Assembly (NCBI RefSeq): GCF_000412635.1
Contig: NZ_ASTG01000010.1
Span: 1-64,000 of the forward strand
Direction: 5' to 3'
DNA: 64,000 nucleotides
Source of the DNA: Sphingobium bisphenolivorans
GTDB taxonomy: Bacteria; Pseudomonadota; Alphaproteobacteria; Sphingomonadales; Sphingomonadaceae
This document shows, piece after piece, positions 51,738 to 60,863 of this stretch. The notes below the pieces were generated by a model. That model did not search any database, was not told the DNA's origin, and worked only from the letters and a program-made list of their open reading frames with translations. The position numbers and the translations under genes are program-made. Every line of letters begins with the position of its first letter. Position 1 is the first letter of the stretch.

Positions 51738-52997
51738 TCAGATCGCCTTCATGATCAGCGAGGCGTTGGTGCCGCCGAAGCCGAAGCTGTTGTTCAGCAC
51801 CGCGCGCACCTTGCGCTCCTTGGCGACATGAGGGACCAGGTCGACGCCCGCGCAGCTTTCGCTCGGCTCGTCCAGATTGAGCGTCGGCGGCACGATCTGG
51901 TCGCGCAGCGCAAGGATGCAGAAAATGCTCTCCACCGCGCCCGCGCCACCCAGCAGATGGCCGATGGCCGACTTGGTGCTGCTCATCGACATGGTGGAAA
52001 TATTGTCGCCGAACAGCCGCTTGACGGCGCCCAGTTCCAGTTCATCGCCCAGCGGCGTCGAGGTGCCGTGTGCGTTCACATAGTCGATGTCCGCCAGCGA
52101 CAGGCCCGACTTCCTCAGCGCCATTTCCATCGAGCGATAGCCGCCATTGCCCTCCGGATGGGGCGCGGTGACATGATAGGCGTCACCCGACAGGCCGTAG
52201 CCGATCACCTCGGCATAGATATGCGCGCCGCGCTTCCTGGCATGCTCATATTCTTCCAGCACCACCACGCCTGCGCCCTCGCCCATGACGAAGCCGTCAC
52301 GGTTGACGTCATAAGGCCGCGACGCCTTTTCCGGCTGATCGTTGAAGGCGGTGGACAGCGCGCGCGCCTGAGCGAAGCCGGCGATACCGATCGGGCAGAT
52401 CGCACTTTCCGCGCCGCCCGCCAGCATCACGTCGGCATCATCCATCGCGATCATGCGCGCAGCGTCGCCGATCGAGTGGGCACCGGTCGAGCAGGCGGTC
52501 ACCACCGCATGATTGGGTCCCATCAGGCCATATTTGATCGAAACCTGACCCGAGATCAGGTTGATGAGCCGGCCGTGGACGAAGTGGGGCGAGACGCGAC
52601 CCGGTCCCTTGTTCGCCAGCACCAGCGATTCGCTTTCGATGCCTGGCAGGCCGCCAATGCCCGAACCGATCGAGCAGCCGGCGCGCAGCCGCTCCTCCTC
52701 GCTCATATTGTCGAGGCCCGCGTCACGCAGCGCCTGGCTGGCGGCGGAAATGCCATAGACGATAAACGGATCGACCTGCCGCTGGATCTTGTGATCGACG
52801 TCCAGCCCCGGATCATAGCCATATTCATGGTCAGCCGGCTTCACCTCGCAAGCGATGCGGCACTTATATTCGCTGGCGTCGAAGCGCGCGATCGTCGCCG
52901 CGCCGGACTTGGACGCGAGGATATTCTTCCACGTGGTTTCGACATCTCCGCCCAGAGGGCTCACCATGCCGAGGCCGGTTACGACGACGCGACGCAT
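51738..52997 (-). CDS. fabF: 3-oxoacyl-ACP synthase II
   Basis: 419 aa, full length. The Cys-His-His triad is visible: VVTACSTGAHSIGDAARM, VNAHGTSTPLGDELE and KSAIGHLLGGAGAVE. The N-terminus RRVVVTGLGMVSPLGGDVE and C-terminal NNSFGFGGTNASLI are standard. It elongates acyl chains in fatty acid synthesis using malonyl-ACP. It lies 173 nt after acpP and 10 nt before mltG. Confidence 0.97.
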   Translation of the reverse strand: MRRVVVTGLGMVSPLGGDVETTWKNILASKSGAATIARFDASEYKCRIACEVKPADHEYGYDPGLDVDHKIQRQVDPFIVYGISAASQALRDAGLDNMSEEERLRAGCSIGSGIGGLPGIESESLVLANKGPGRVSPHFVHGRLINLISGQVSIKYGLMGPNHAVVTACSTGAHSIGDAARMIAMDDADVMLAGGAESAICPIGIAGFAQARALSTAFNDQPEKASRPYDVNRDGFVMGEGAGVVVLEEYEHARKRGAHIYAEVIGYGLSGDAYHVTAPHPEGNGGYRSMEMALRKSGLSLADIDYVNAHGTSTPLGDELELGAVKRLFGDNISTMSMSSTKSAIGHLLGGAGAVESIFCILALRDQIVPPTLNLDEPSESCAGVDLVPHVAKERKVRAVLNNSFGFGGTNASLIMKAI

Positions 52998-53170
52998 ATA
53001 TCTGCTCCGAAAAACTTCTTTGGCTTGTGCCGTCCCTTAACCGCTTCAAAAGCGCTTGTGAACGGTCGCCAGATACGAAAAGGCTCCCCAAGACCCGGTC
53101 TGCCCGGACAGGAGGAGCCATTTCATTCAAACGCTTCGGCCCTCGTCACAAGGAAGGCCGTCAAACGCTC

Positions 53171-53404
53171 TTACTGCTTGCTGTCGATATAATCGATGGC
53201 ATCCTTGACGGTCGCGATCTTCTCAGCCGCGTCGTCGGGGATTTCAACGCCGAATTCTTCCTCGAACGCCATCACCAGCTCAACGATGTCCAGGCTGTCA
53301 GCGCCCAGATCGTCGATGAAGCTCGCATCCTCGGTCACCTTTTCGGCTTCGACGCCCAGATGCTCGACGACGATTTTCTTTACGCGATCCGCGGTCTCAC
53401 TCAT
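53171..53404 (-). CDS. acpP: Acyl carrier protein
   Basis: 77 aa, strongly acidic. The phosphopantetheine serine lies in [20 protein letters not shown]. The protein carries growing acyl chains between FabD, FabG and FabF. The start has AAAAAGGA upstream. Its own promoter (53443-53471) and a hairpin after fabG suggest it can be made in excess of the enzymes, as in other bacteria. Confidence 0.98.
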   Translation of the reverse strand: MSETADRVKKIVVEHLGVEAEKVTEDASFIDDLGADSLDIVELVMAFEEEFGVEIPDDAAEKIATVKDAIDYIDSKQ

Positions 53405-53442
53405 GAGTGGTCCTTTTTACTGGGTATCGTTGATAGGTCTGA

Positions 53443-53471
53443 ATATTTGTTAAGGCATGCCCTAGTGGCAA
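53443..53471 (-). promoter_or_regulatory. Probable acpP promoter
   Basis: On the minus strand TTGCCA (53471-53466) and AAATAT (53448-53443) are 17 nt apart, about 40 nt upstream of the acpP start. The local sequence is AT-rich compared with the fab genes. Confidence 0.55.
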
Positions 53472-53582
53472 GCTTTCAGCGAGGCAAGAGGCAAGAGACA
53501 TTCGGGAAACACATTCCCGGCGCCCGCATTCGCCTGCCGCGCCTCGATGGCACAAGGCAACGGCTTTGCAAATGCCCAAAAT

Positions 53583-53610
53583 GCGCGGGCGCGTAGGATT
53601 ACGCCCGCGC
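53583..53610 (-). terminator. Hairpin between fabG and acpP
   Basis: Perfect 9-bp GC stem GCGCGGGCG/CGCCCGCGC with a 10-nt loop, starting 12 nt after the fabG stop. It is followed by ATTTTG, a short T-run. It probably ends part of the fabD-fabG transcription before acpP. Confidence 0.7.
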
Positions 53611-53621
53611 GCCCACCGGGA

Positions 53622-54362
53622 TCAGATCATCGCCATGCCGCCATTGACGTGCAGCGTCTGGCCGGTGACATAGCCCGCCTCCTTGCTCGCCAGATAGACG
53701 ACGGCCGCCCCGATATCCTCGCCAGCGCCCAGGTCGCCAGCCGGAATCTTGGTCAGGATCGCCCCCTTCTGCGCATCGTTGAGGGCATCGGTCATGGCCG
53801 AGCGGATGAAGCCGGGCGCCACGCAATTGACGGTGATACCGCGGCTCGCCAGTTCCTGGCCCAGCGACTTCGACATGCCGATGATGCCCGCCTTGGACGC
53901 GGCGTAATTGGCCTGACCCGGATTGCCGGTCACGCCCACCACGGATGTGATGGAGATGATGCGGCCGAACCGCGCCTTCATCATCGGCTTGGCCGCAGCG
54001 CGAGCCAGCCGGAACGCCGCCTCCAGATTGACGGAGATGACATCGGCCCACTCATCATCCTTCATCCGCAGGATCAGATTGTCGCGGGTGATGCCGGCAT
54101 TGTTGACCAGAATGTCGAGCTTGCCGCCAAGCGCTTCCACCGCCTGCGGCACCAGCGCATCGACAGCGACCGGATCGCTGAGGTTGCAGACCAGTGTCTT
54201 GTGACCGCCGCCCAGTTCGGCCGCAAAGGCCTTCAGCTTCTCCTCATTGCTCCCCGAAAGGGCAAGCGTCGCCCCCTGCGCGGCCAGCCCCTTCGCAATA
54301 GCTGAGCCGATACCCCCCGAGGCGCCCGTGACCAGTGCCGTCATGCCTGTCAGATCGAACAT
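53622..54362 (-). CDS. fabG: 3-oxoacyl-ACP reductase
   Basis: 246 aa short-chain dehydrogenase. The NADPH motif is TGASGGIGSAIAKGL, with NNAGITRDNL and the catalytic Ser-Tyr-Lys in ISITSVVG and YAASKAGIIGMSKSL. The C-terminus (HVNGGMAMI) is typical of FabG. It reduces 3-oxoacyl-ACP in fatty acid elongation. It lies 19 nt after fabD. Confidence 0.96.
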   Translation of the reverse strand: MFDLTGMTALVTGASGGIGSAIAKGLAAQGATLALSGSNEEKLKAFAAELGGGHKTLVCNLSDPVAVDALVPQAVEALGGKLDILVNNAGITRDNLILRMKDDEWADVISVNLEAAFRLARAAAKPMMKARFGRIISITSVVGVTGNPGQANYAASKAGIIGMSKSLGQELASRGITVNCVAPGFIRSAMTDALNDAQKGAILTKIPAGDLGAGEDIGAAVVYLASKEAGYVTGQTLHVNGGMAMI

Positions 54363-54381
54363 GTCTCTTATCCTTATTTGA

Positions 54382-55317
54382 TCAAAAAGCCGCCAGAGCC
54401 GCCTCGATATCGTCCATCGTCACGATGCTGCGCACGGTCGCATCGGGTGCGATGCGCCTGACCATCGGGCCCAGCACCTTGCCGCCCAATTCGACAAATT
54501 CCGTCACGCCGGCATCCCACATGGCGGAGACGGATTCGCGCCAGCGGACACGGCCCGTCACCTGCTCGACCAGACGCTGCTTGATCTCTTCCGGATCAGC
54601 GATCGCGCTCGCCAGTACATTGGCATAGACCGGCAGCAGCGGCGTGTTGATCGCCGCCTTGCCCAGCGCTTCTTCCATCGCCTCCGCCGCGGGCTGCATC
54701 AGGGGGCAATGGAAGGGCGCCGACACCGGCAGCAGCACGCCGCGCTTGATGCCATGCTCCTTCACCAGCGCCACCGCCCGTTCGATCGCGCCGCGATGGC
54801 CCGAAATCACCACCTGGGTCGGATCATTGTCGTTGGCCACGGTGCAGACTTCACCCTGCGCCGCCGCATCGGCCAGCGCCTGCGCCTTCTCGATGTCCGC
54901 GCCCAGCAAAGCCGCCATCGCGCCCTCGCCCACCGGGACCGCCGCCTGCATCGCCTGGCCGCGCAGCTTCAGCAGCCGCGCGGTGGTGCCGATGTCGAAC
55001 GCCTCCGCCGCACAAAGCGCGCTATATTCGCCAAGGCTGTGCCCGGCGACGAAATCGCCCTTTTCCGCGAGCGAGAAGCCGCCCTCCCTCTGCATCACGC
55101 GCAGCGTCGCGAGCGCATTCGCCATGATCGCGGGTTGGGCATTCTCCGTCAGGGTAAGGTCGCTCTCGGGGCCTTCCACCATGATGCGGAACAAATGCTG
55201 CGACAGAGCGTCATCGACCTCCTGAAACAGTTCCTTCGCTGCGGGGCTCGCCTCGGCCAGCGCCTTCCCCATGCCGACCGACTGGCTGCCCTGACCCGGA
55301 AAAAGAAATGCCCTCAT
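54382..55317 (-). CDS. fabD: Malonyl-CoA:ACP transacylase
   Basis: 311 aa from ATG at 55317, with AAGGTGG upstream; ATG at 55320 is adjacent, and the frame to 55515 is an artefact. Motifs are FLFPGQGSQSVGMGK, the nucleophile Ser in VAGHSLGEYSALCAAEAFD and the His in LLPVSAPFHCPLMQPA. It loads malonyl onto ACP. First gene of the fabD-fabG-acpP-fabF-mltG unit; divergent from the efflux operon. Confidence 0.96.
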   Translation of the reverse strand: MRAFLFPGQGSQSVGMGKALAEASPAAKELFQEVDDALSQHLFRIMVEGPESDLTLTENAQPAIMANALATLRVMQREGGFSLAEKGDFVAGHSLGEYSALCAAEAFDIGTTARLLKLRGQAMQAAVPVGEGAMAALLGADIEKAQALADAAAQGEVCTVANDNDPTQVVISGHRGAIERAVALVKEHGIKRGVLLPVSAPFHCPLMQPAAEAMEEALGKAAINTPLLPVYANVLASAIADPEEIKQRLVEQVTGRVRWRESVSAMWDAGVTEFVELGGKVLGPMVRRIAPDATVRSIVTMDDIEAALAAF

Positions 55318-55368
55318 CATCCACCTTCTGACCCATGCGCGCTCAGGAAAGCGCAATTTATCAAAGCC

Positions 55369-55384
55369 GTTACACTTTGAGACA
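55369..55384 (+). promoter_or_regulatory. GTTACA-type element upstream of the efflux operon
   Basis: GTTACACTTTGAGACA: two half-sites, GTTACA and GAGACA, start 10 bp apart. The same arrangement occurs at 60492 and 60864. It lies about 105 nt before the efflux start and also close to the fabD start on the other strand. Confidence 0.5.
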
Positions 55385-55489
55385 CAAATGCCGTTGAGGC
55401 ATCCGGGCTGTTCCGGCAGTTCTCCCCCACTGGACCAGCCCGCCTGAACAGTGGCGGCTCCTTTAACGACGACGGAGTGCAAGGAAAAG

Positions 55490-56932
55490 GTGCGATATCG
55501 TCTGGCATGGATCACGGGAACGACGCTGGCCCTGTCCGCCTGCGCGGCCGGCCCGGATTATCGTCCTCCAGCATCGGCGGCTCTCGGCGTCCCTGCCGCC
55601 TACAGCCAGGGCAGCGGCGCACCGATCAGCGAAGCCGAGCTTGCCAGCTGGTGGACGCGCCTTAACGACCCGACGCTCAGCGGCCTTGTCGAGCGAGCGG
55701 TCGCCAACAATCTCGACATCGTCCAGGCGCAGGCGCGGCTGCGGCAGGCACGGGAGTCTCTGCGCCAGGCCAATGCGGCGTTCCTGCCGCAACTCAGCGG
55801 CTCGGCGAACGCCGGCAAAAATTATCGCAGCCAGGCCGGCGGCAGCCGCGTCGAGAATGGCGTTGTGGTTCCCACCGGCGGCAGCAACTGGTCCAACAGC
55901 TATTCCCTCGCCGCCAACGCCAGCTGGCAGCTGGACCTGTTCGGCGAACTTTCCCGATCGGCCGAGGCCGCCCGCGCCGATCTTGCGGCATCGGGCTATG
56001 ATCTCGCCAATGTCCGCGCGACGATCATTTCCGAACTTGTCACCAACTATGTTCAGGCGCGCCTGGCGCAGGAACAATTGCGCGTTGCCCGCGAAACCCA
56101 GGCGGTTCAGCGGGACAATTACAATATCGCCAACTGGCGGCTACAGGCCGGCCTCGTCTCCTCCCTGGACGAGCAGCAGGCGAAGGCGCAATTGGCTCAG
56201 ACCAATGCCGCCATCCCGCAGCTGGAGGCGAGCCTGCGCGGCAGCCTGAACCGCATCGCCGTCCTGACCGGACAGGCGCCCGGTGAGGCCACCCTTATGC
56301 TCGAAACGCCCGCGCCCCTCCCGACGGCCTCAACGCAGATCGCCACGGGCATCCCGGCCGACACGCTACGCCAGCGCCCGGACGTTCGCTCGGCCGAGCG
56401 CGCGCTCGCGGCCGCCACCGCGCGGATCGGCGTGGCGCAGGCGCAACTCTACCCATCGCTCGGCATCAGCGGAAACATCGGCACCACCTCCAACAGCTTC
56501 AAGGATCTGTTCAGCCTCATCACCGGCGGCGTCTTCGCCAATATCGCGCAGGTGATCTTCGACGGCGGCCGCCTCGCCTCTCAGGTCCGCTCGCAACGGG
56601 CTGCCACCGACGCCGCCTTCGCCGCCTACAAGCAGACCGTGCTGACCGGCCTTGAAGATGTCGAAAATGCGATGGCCTCGCTGACCAACGCCCGTGCCCG
56701 CAAGGCGGAATTCACCACCGCCTACGACGCGTCCAACAATGCGGCGATCCTCGCCCGCACCCAATATCAGGCGGGGCTGATCGATTTCCAGACCCTCTCG
56801 CAGACCGAAAACACCCTTCTGAACGCGCGCAACAGCCTTGCCGCCGCGCGGTCTGATGAGGTCCTCGCCATCGCCCAGCTTTACAATGCTCTGGGCGGCG
56901 GCTGGCAGAATATGGAAAACCGCCCGCAATGA
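55490..56932 (+). CDS. RND/MacAB-type outer membrane efflux factor, NodT family
   Basis: 480 aa from GTG at 55490, with AAGGA 4 nt upstream; GTG at 55451 would add 13 residues before the signal. The lipobox ALSAC gives a lipidated TolC-like protein. Two OEP repeats cover ~65-270 and ~290-470 (SWWTRLNDPTLSGLVERAVA, IVQAQARLRQARESLRQANA, RQRPDVRSAERALAAATARI). It forms the outer-membrane tunnel for the pump encoded by the next three genes. The stop overlaps the adaptor ATG by 4 nt. Confidence 0.93.
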   Translation: MRYRLAWITGTTLALSACAAGPDYRPPASAALGVPAAYSQGSGAPISEAELASWWTRLNDPTLSGLVERAVANNLDIVQAQARLRQARESLRQANAAFLPQLSGSANAGKNYRSQAGGSRVENGVVVPTGGSNWSNSYSLAANASWQLDLFGELSRSAEAARADLAASGYDLANVRATIISELVTNYVQARLAQEQLRVARETQAVQRDNYNIANWRLQAGLVSSLDEQQAKAQLAQTNAAIPQLEASLRGSLNRIAVLTGQAPGEATLMLETPAPLPTASTQIATGIPADTLRQRPDVRSAERALAAATARIGVAQAQLYPSLGISGNIGTTSNSFKDLFSLITGGVFANIAQVIFDGGRLASQVRSQRAATDAAFAAYKQTVLTGLEDVENAMASLTNARARKAEFTTAYDASNNAAILARTQYQAGLIDFQTLSQTENTLLNARNSLAAARSDEVLAIAQLYNALGGGWQNMENRPQ

Positions 56933-58389
56933 GCAATGATGTGACGACGGATCAGGACCTGAACGACTTTCTGGGCGAGAAGCCCCGCAAGCCTTGGCGC
57001 AAATGGATCGTCCGAGGTGCCGTCGGCGTAGCGCTGCTCATCCTCATCCTTCTGATAGCGCGCTGTTTCGGCGGCGATGACACACCTAATTATGCCACGC
57101 GGGAAGCGCGGACCGGCGATCTTACCGTCTCCGTTTCGGCCACCGGCAACCTCAAGCCCGTCAACCAGGTCGATGTCGGCTCTGAACAGTCGGGCAAGAT
57201 CACGGCCGTCTATGTCGATGTGAACGATCGGGTGACCAAGGGGCAGAAGCTCGCCGAACTCGACACAAGGCGTCTCATCGATACCATCAGTCAGAACCGG
57301 GCGCAGGTTGCCTCTTCTCAGGCCGGCGTGGCGCAGGCGCAGGCGCAGGCGGCGCTCGCCAAGGCCACGCTCGACCGGCAGCTCAATGTCTATCGACTCT
57401 CGGGCGGCCGCGTTCCCGCGAAGACCGAGCTGGACACGGCCCGCGCCGATTACAGCTCGGCGCTTGCCAATCTCCGCTCGGCCCAGGCGCAGGTCCGCGT
57501 TTCCCAGGCGCAATTGTCCACGGCCCAGACCAATCTTTCCATCGCGCAGATCGTCTCGCCGGTGACGGGCGTCGTCCTCTCCCGCGACATCGAGCCGGGA
57601 CAGACAGTCGCCGCCTCGCTCAACGCGCCGGTCCTCTTCACCATCGCTGAAGATCTGACGCAGATGGAAGTCGAAGTCTCGGTCGACGAGGCCGATGTCG
57701 GGCAGGTTAAGGAAGGGCAGACCGCCAATTTCTCGGTCGATGCCTTCCCTGGCCGCACCTTCCCGGCTCGCGTGACGCGGGTGAATGTCGGATCGAACAG
57801 CGCCAGCAGCAGCTCCTCTTCCTCCTCATCGGGCAGCAGCACGGCGAGCAGCACCAGCGGCACGGTCGTCGCCTATACGGCGGTGCTGTCGGTCGACAAC
57901 AAGGACGAAATCCTGCGCCCGGGCATGACGGCGACCGCCGACATCGTGACGCAGGAGCTTCGCAACGCCCTGCTGGTCCCCAACAGCGCCCTGCGTTTCA
58001 AGCCCAGCGCCGGCAACAAGGATGGCGGCATCACCAGCCAGATCGTTCCCGGCCCGCGCCGCTTCCGCCGCGGCAACCAACGCCAGGTGAGCTTCGGCAT
58101 CGGCAGCAGCCAGACCGTCTATATCATCGGGCCGGACGGCAACCCGAAGGCGGTGCAGGTCATTGTCGGCGCCAGCGACGGCGCCCGCACGGCGATAACG
58201 GGCGGCGACCTAAAGGCCGGCATGCGCGTCATCACCGGCCAGCTCGCCGCCGGGCAGCAGGCCCCGGCCGAAGACCAGAATGGCGATGGCGCCCCTTCCC
58301 GCGACCGCAGCCGTTCCCCCGGCGGCGCGCCCCCGTCGCAGGGCCGGAACACCGAATCGCGCGGCACCGCCCGGCAGAGTGGAACCTGA
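56929..58389 (+). CDS. MacA-like periplasmic adaptor (HlyD family)
   Basis: 486 aa. A cytoplasmic N-terminus and one membrane helix (VGVALLILILLIARCFGG) are followed by the lipoyl half-motifs (LKPVNQVDVGSEQSGKITAV, SPVTGVVLSRDIEPGQTV), a coiled coil at ~118-205 and the beta-barrel. Residues ~289-310 form an unusual Ser-rich loop (about 15 Ser in 22). The C-terminal ~50 residues are Gln/Gly/Arg-rich and disordered. It bridges the MacB transporter and the outer-membrane factor. Substrates of such pumps include macrolides and lipopeptides; none can be assigned here. Confidence 0.93.
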   Translation: MSNDVTTDQDLNDFLGEKPRKPWRKWIVRGAVGVALLILILLIARCFGGDDTPNYATREARTGDLTVSVSATGNLKPVNQVDVGSEQSGKITAVYVDVNDRVTKGQKLAELDTRRLIDTISQNRAQVASSQAGVAQAQAQAALAKATLDRQLNVYRLSGGRVPAKTELDTARADYSSALANLRSAQAQVRVSQAQLSTAQTNLSIAQIVSPVTGVVLSRDIEPGQTVAASLNAPVLFTIAEDLTQMEVEVSVDEADVGQVKEGQTANFSVDAFPGRTFPARVTRVNVGSNSASSSSSSSSSGSSTASSTSGTVVAYTAVLSVDNKDEILRPGMTATADIVTQELRNALLVPNSALRFKPSAGNKDGGITSQIVPGPRRFRRGNQRQVSFGIGSSQTVYIIGPDGNPKAVQVIVGASDGARTAITGGDLKAGMRVITGQLAAGQQAPAEDQNGDGAPSRDRSRSPGGAPPSQGRNTESRGTARQSGT

Positions 58390-58393
58390 CGCC

Positions 58394-59095
58394 GTGCCAA
58401 GCGACCCGATCATCTCCCTGCGCGGCGTGACCAAAATATACGGTTCCGGCCCGACCGCGTTCCAGGCGCTGAAAGGCATCGACCTCGACATTGCGCAGGG
58501 CGACTTCGTGGCGGTCATGGGGCCGTCCGGGTCCGGCAAGTCCACGACGATGAACATATTGGGCTGCCTTGATGTCCCTTCCGGCGGAGAGTTCCTCTTC
58601 AAGGGCCGTCATGTCGAAACGCTCGACCGCGACCAGCGCGCGCTGCTGCGCCGCCGCTATCTCGGTTTCGTCTTCCAGGGCTTTAACCTTCTCTCCCGCA
58701 CCACGGCGCTCGAGAATGTGGAGCTCCCCCTCCTCTACCGGGGCGAGGACAAGAAGGCCCGCTACGATTCCGGCATGGCCGCTCTCGACAAGGTCGGCCT
58801 GAAAGATTGGTGGGACCACACGCCCGCCGAACTTTCCGGCGGCCAGCAGCAGCGCGTCGCCATCGCCCGCGCCATCGTGACACAGCCCGACGTGCTGCTC
58901 GCCGACGAACCGACCGGCAATCTCGATTCGGAACGCTCGATCGAGATCATGGAGTTGCTGACCGACCTTAACCGCAACAGCGGCATCACCGTGCTGATGG
59001 TCACGCACGAACCCGATATGGCCGCCTATGCGCGCACCATCGTGCATTTCAAGGACGGCCATGTCGAACGCATCGAGGAAGGGGTGAGCGCGTGA
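58394..59095 (+). CDS. MacB-type ABC transporter ATPase
   Basis: 233 aa from GTG at 58394, 4 nt after the adaptor stop; GTG at 58379 would overlap it and is possible. It has Walker A GPSGSGKSTTMN, Q-loop FVFQGFNLL, signature ELSGGQQQRVAIARAI, Walker B VLLADEPTGNLDS and His switch VTHEPD. It is a LolD/MacB-type ATPase. In E. coli MacB the ATPase and permease are one chain; here they are separate genes with a 187-bp gap filled by a repeat. Confidence 0.95.
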   Translation: MPSDPIISLRGVTKIYGSGPTAFQALKGIDLDIAQGDFVAVMGPSGSGKSTTMNILGCLDVPSGGEFLFKGRHVETLDRDQRALLRRRYLGFVFQGFNLLSRTTALENVELPLLYRGEDKKARYDSGMAALDKVGLKDWWDHTPAELSGGQQQRVAIARAIVTQPDVLLADEPTGNLDSERSIEIMELLTDLNRNSGITVLMVTHEPDMAAYARTIVHFKDGHVERIEEGVSA

Positions 59096-59105
59096 AGACT
59101 GCGTC

Positions 59106-59276
59106 CTCCCACCCTTCTCCCTTGATGGGAGAAGGATACGAAGCCTTGCTCGCGCAGCGAGTTAGGCGAAGTTGGATGAGGGTGAGAGGCTGTGCGTCCA
59201 CACCTCACCCAGCTCCGACTAGGCGGCAAAGCCGCCAAGCCTTCGCAACCCTCTCCCACAAGGGGAGAGGGAGAGC
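59106..59276. repeat. Long imperfect palindromic repeat, copy 2, inside the efflux operon
   Basis: About 170 bp related to 50543-50707, with the segments TTCTCCCTTGATGGGAGAAGG, GAAGTTGGATGAGGGTGAG, CCTCACCCAGC, GGCAAAGCCGCCAAGCCTT and CCCTCTCCCACAAGGGGAGAGG in order. Both ends are hairpins. It separates the ATPase and permease genes. Confidence 0.78.
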
Positions 59277-59282
59277 CATTGC

Positions 59283-60488
59283 ATGCTAGGCACCACCGTC
59301 ATCCTCGCCTTCCGCGCGATCAACCGGCACAAGCTGCGCAGCTTCCTGACGACGCTCGGCATCATCATCGGCGTCGCGGCGGTCGTCACCATGGTGACGC
59401 TGGGCAACGGCGCCACCGCGGCGGTGCGGGAGCAGATCAGTTCGCTGGGCGCCAACGTCCTGCAATTGCGCCCCGGCCAGGGTTTCGGTCGTGGCGGCGG
59501 CGGCCCGCGCCCGCCAGACTTCAAGCAGGCCGACCTTGCCGTCATCGAAAACCAGCTGACCGGCGTGCGCGCGGTCGCGCCGATGGTCCAGTCCAGCGGA
59601 ACCGCCATTTATGAGGGCAGCAACTGGTCCACCACCGTCTACGGCACCACCGCCGCCTATTTCGAGGTGCAGAGCTGGAAGGCCGACACCGGCCGCCTCT
59701 TCATGCCGGAGGAGGAGGAAGCGGGGAAGCCGGTCTGCATCATCGGCAACACCGTGCGCACCAACCTCTTTCAGGGCAACGACCCCGTCGGCAAGCGGAT
59801 GCGCATCAAGGGCGTCTCCTGCCAGGTGATCGGCGCGCTCGCCACGCGCGGCCAGGGCGGTTTCGGCGACCAGGACGATGTCGTCGTCATGCCGATCAAG
59901 TTCGTCCAGCGCCGCTTCACCGGCGACCGCGACATCAGCCAGATCATGGTCGCGGTGGACGACGCCTATGATACCAGCACCGTCCAGGCGAGCCTTGAGG
60001 AACTGATGCGCGAACGCCGCAAGGTAAAGCCGGGCGCCGAGGATAATTTCAACGTCTTCGACACCAAGCAGATCAGCGACACCTTGACCGGCACCACCAC
60101 CATCCTCACGCAGATCGTCGCGGCGGTGGCGGCGATCTCGCTGCTCGTCGGGGGCATCGGCATCATGAACATCATGTTGGTGTCGGTGACGGAGCGGACC
60201 CGCGAGATCGGCATCCGCCTCGCTATCGGCGCGGTCGCGCGCGAGGTGCTGATGCAGTTTCTGGTGGAGGCGATCGTCTTGTCCTGCCTCGGGGGCCTGA
60301 TCGGCCTGCTGCTGGCGCTGATCGCGTCCATCGCCATCGCGCCGCTGATGCAGGTCCCCTTCATCTTCGACGTGAAGGTCAACGCGATCGCCTTCCTCTT
60401 CTCGGCCGCGATCGGCGTCGTCTTCGGCTATTTCCCCGCACGCCGCGCCGCCGCGCTCAACCCCATCGACGCGCTGCGCCACGAGTGA
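59283..60488 (+). CDS. MacB-type ABC transporter permease
   Basis: 401 aa with four membrane helices: one at ~20-42 (LTTLGIIIGVAAVVTMVTLG) and three at ~280-390. Between them is the large MacB periplasmic core domain (~45-240). It has the family motifs REIGIRLAIGAVAREVLMQF and FPARRAAALNPIDALRHE. It works mechanically with the separate ATPase to drive substrate through the adaptor and outer-membrane factor. Its ribosome binding site (GGGGAGAGGGAGAGCC) is the 3' end of the inserted repeat. Confidence 0.94.
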   Translation: MLGTTVILAFRAINRHKLRSFLTTLGIIIGVAAVVTMVTLGNGATAAVREQISSLGANVLQLRPGQGFGRGGGGPRPPDFKQADLAVIENQLTGVRAVAPMVQSSGTAIYEGSNWSTTVYGTTAAYFEVQSWKADTGRLFMPEEEEAGKPVCIIGNTVRTNLFQGNDPVGKRMRIKGVSCQVIGALATRGQGGFGDQDDVVVMPIKFVQRRFTGDRDISQIMVAVDDAYDTSTVQASLEELMRERRKVKPGAEDNFNVFDTKQISDTLTGTTTILTQIVAAVAAISLLVGGIGIMNIMLVSVTERTREIGIRLAIGAVAREVLMQFLVEAIVLSCLGGLIGLLLALIASIAIAPLMQVPFIFDVKVNAIAFLFSAAIGVVFGYFPARRAAALNPIDALRHE

Positions 60489-60491
60489 GGC

Positions 60492-60540
60492 GTTACATTT
60501 TCCGACATTTGCCATAGGAACGCGGCACAAAGCTGCGACA
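60492..60540 (+). promoter_or_regulatory. Tandem regulatory element before the 51-aa peptide gene
   Basis: GTTACATTTTCCGACA (60492-60507) and GGCACAAAGCTGCGACA (60524-60540), starts 32 bp apart. Both elements and the exact 32-bp spacing recur at 60864-60912. CCTAAT lies 6 nt after the second element and may be the -10 box. Repeats at 10-11 bp steps suit an OmpR-type regulator (inference). Confidence 0.6.
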
Positions 60541-60594
60541 GATGCTCCCTAATCCCCTCCCATCGCGCCAGCCCGGCGCCGGAGGTAGCATCTC

Positions 60595-60750
60595 ATGAAA
60601 GCCATCGCCCTTAGCCTCACCGGCAGCTTGCTGCTCCTCGGCATCATTCTCACGCCCTTCACCTTGACTCAGGCACCGATCCTTGAAGGGAAGGACCACC
60701 CGATCTTGCTCAAGCGGATGGTCGTCACAGCGACCGCCCTTCCCCGCTGA
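60595..60750 (+). CDS. Small secreted or membrane peptide
   Basis: 51 aa, with a perfect GGAGG 8 nt before the ATG. It starts MKAIALSLTGSLLLLGIILT, a signal peptide or single helix, and continues as PFTLTQAPILEGKDHPILLK and RMVVTATALPR. No family is recognised. Its upstream region is nearly the same as that of the following RcnB-like gene (two elements, equal spacing), which argues for a real, co-regulated gene and not a chance frame. Probably periplasmic. Confidence 0.65.
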   Translation: MKAIALSLTGSLLLLGIILTPFTLTQAPILEGKDHPILLKRMVVTATALPR

Positions 60751-60863
60751 TCGTCCGCCAGATCGCACCAGCAGCCCCGGAAACCCCCGGGCTTTTCCTT
60801 GTCTCGCCCAAGCCACTCAAATCGGCAAATTTCTGAACAGCGGTTCAGCCTGAATCGGCCTCC

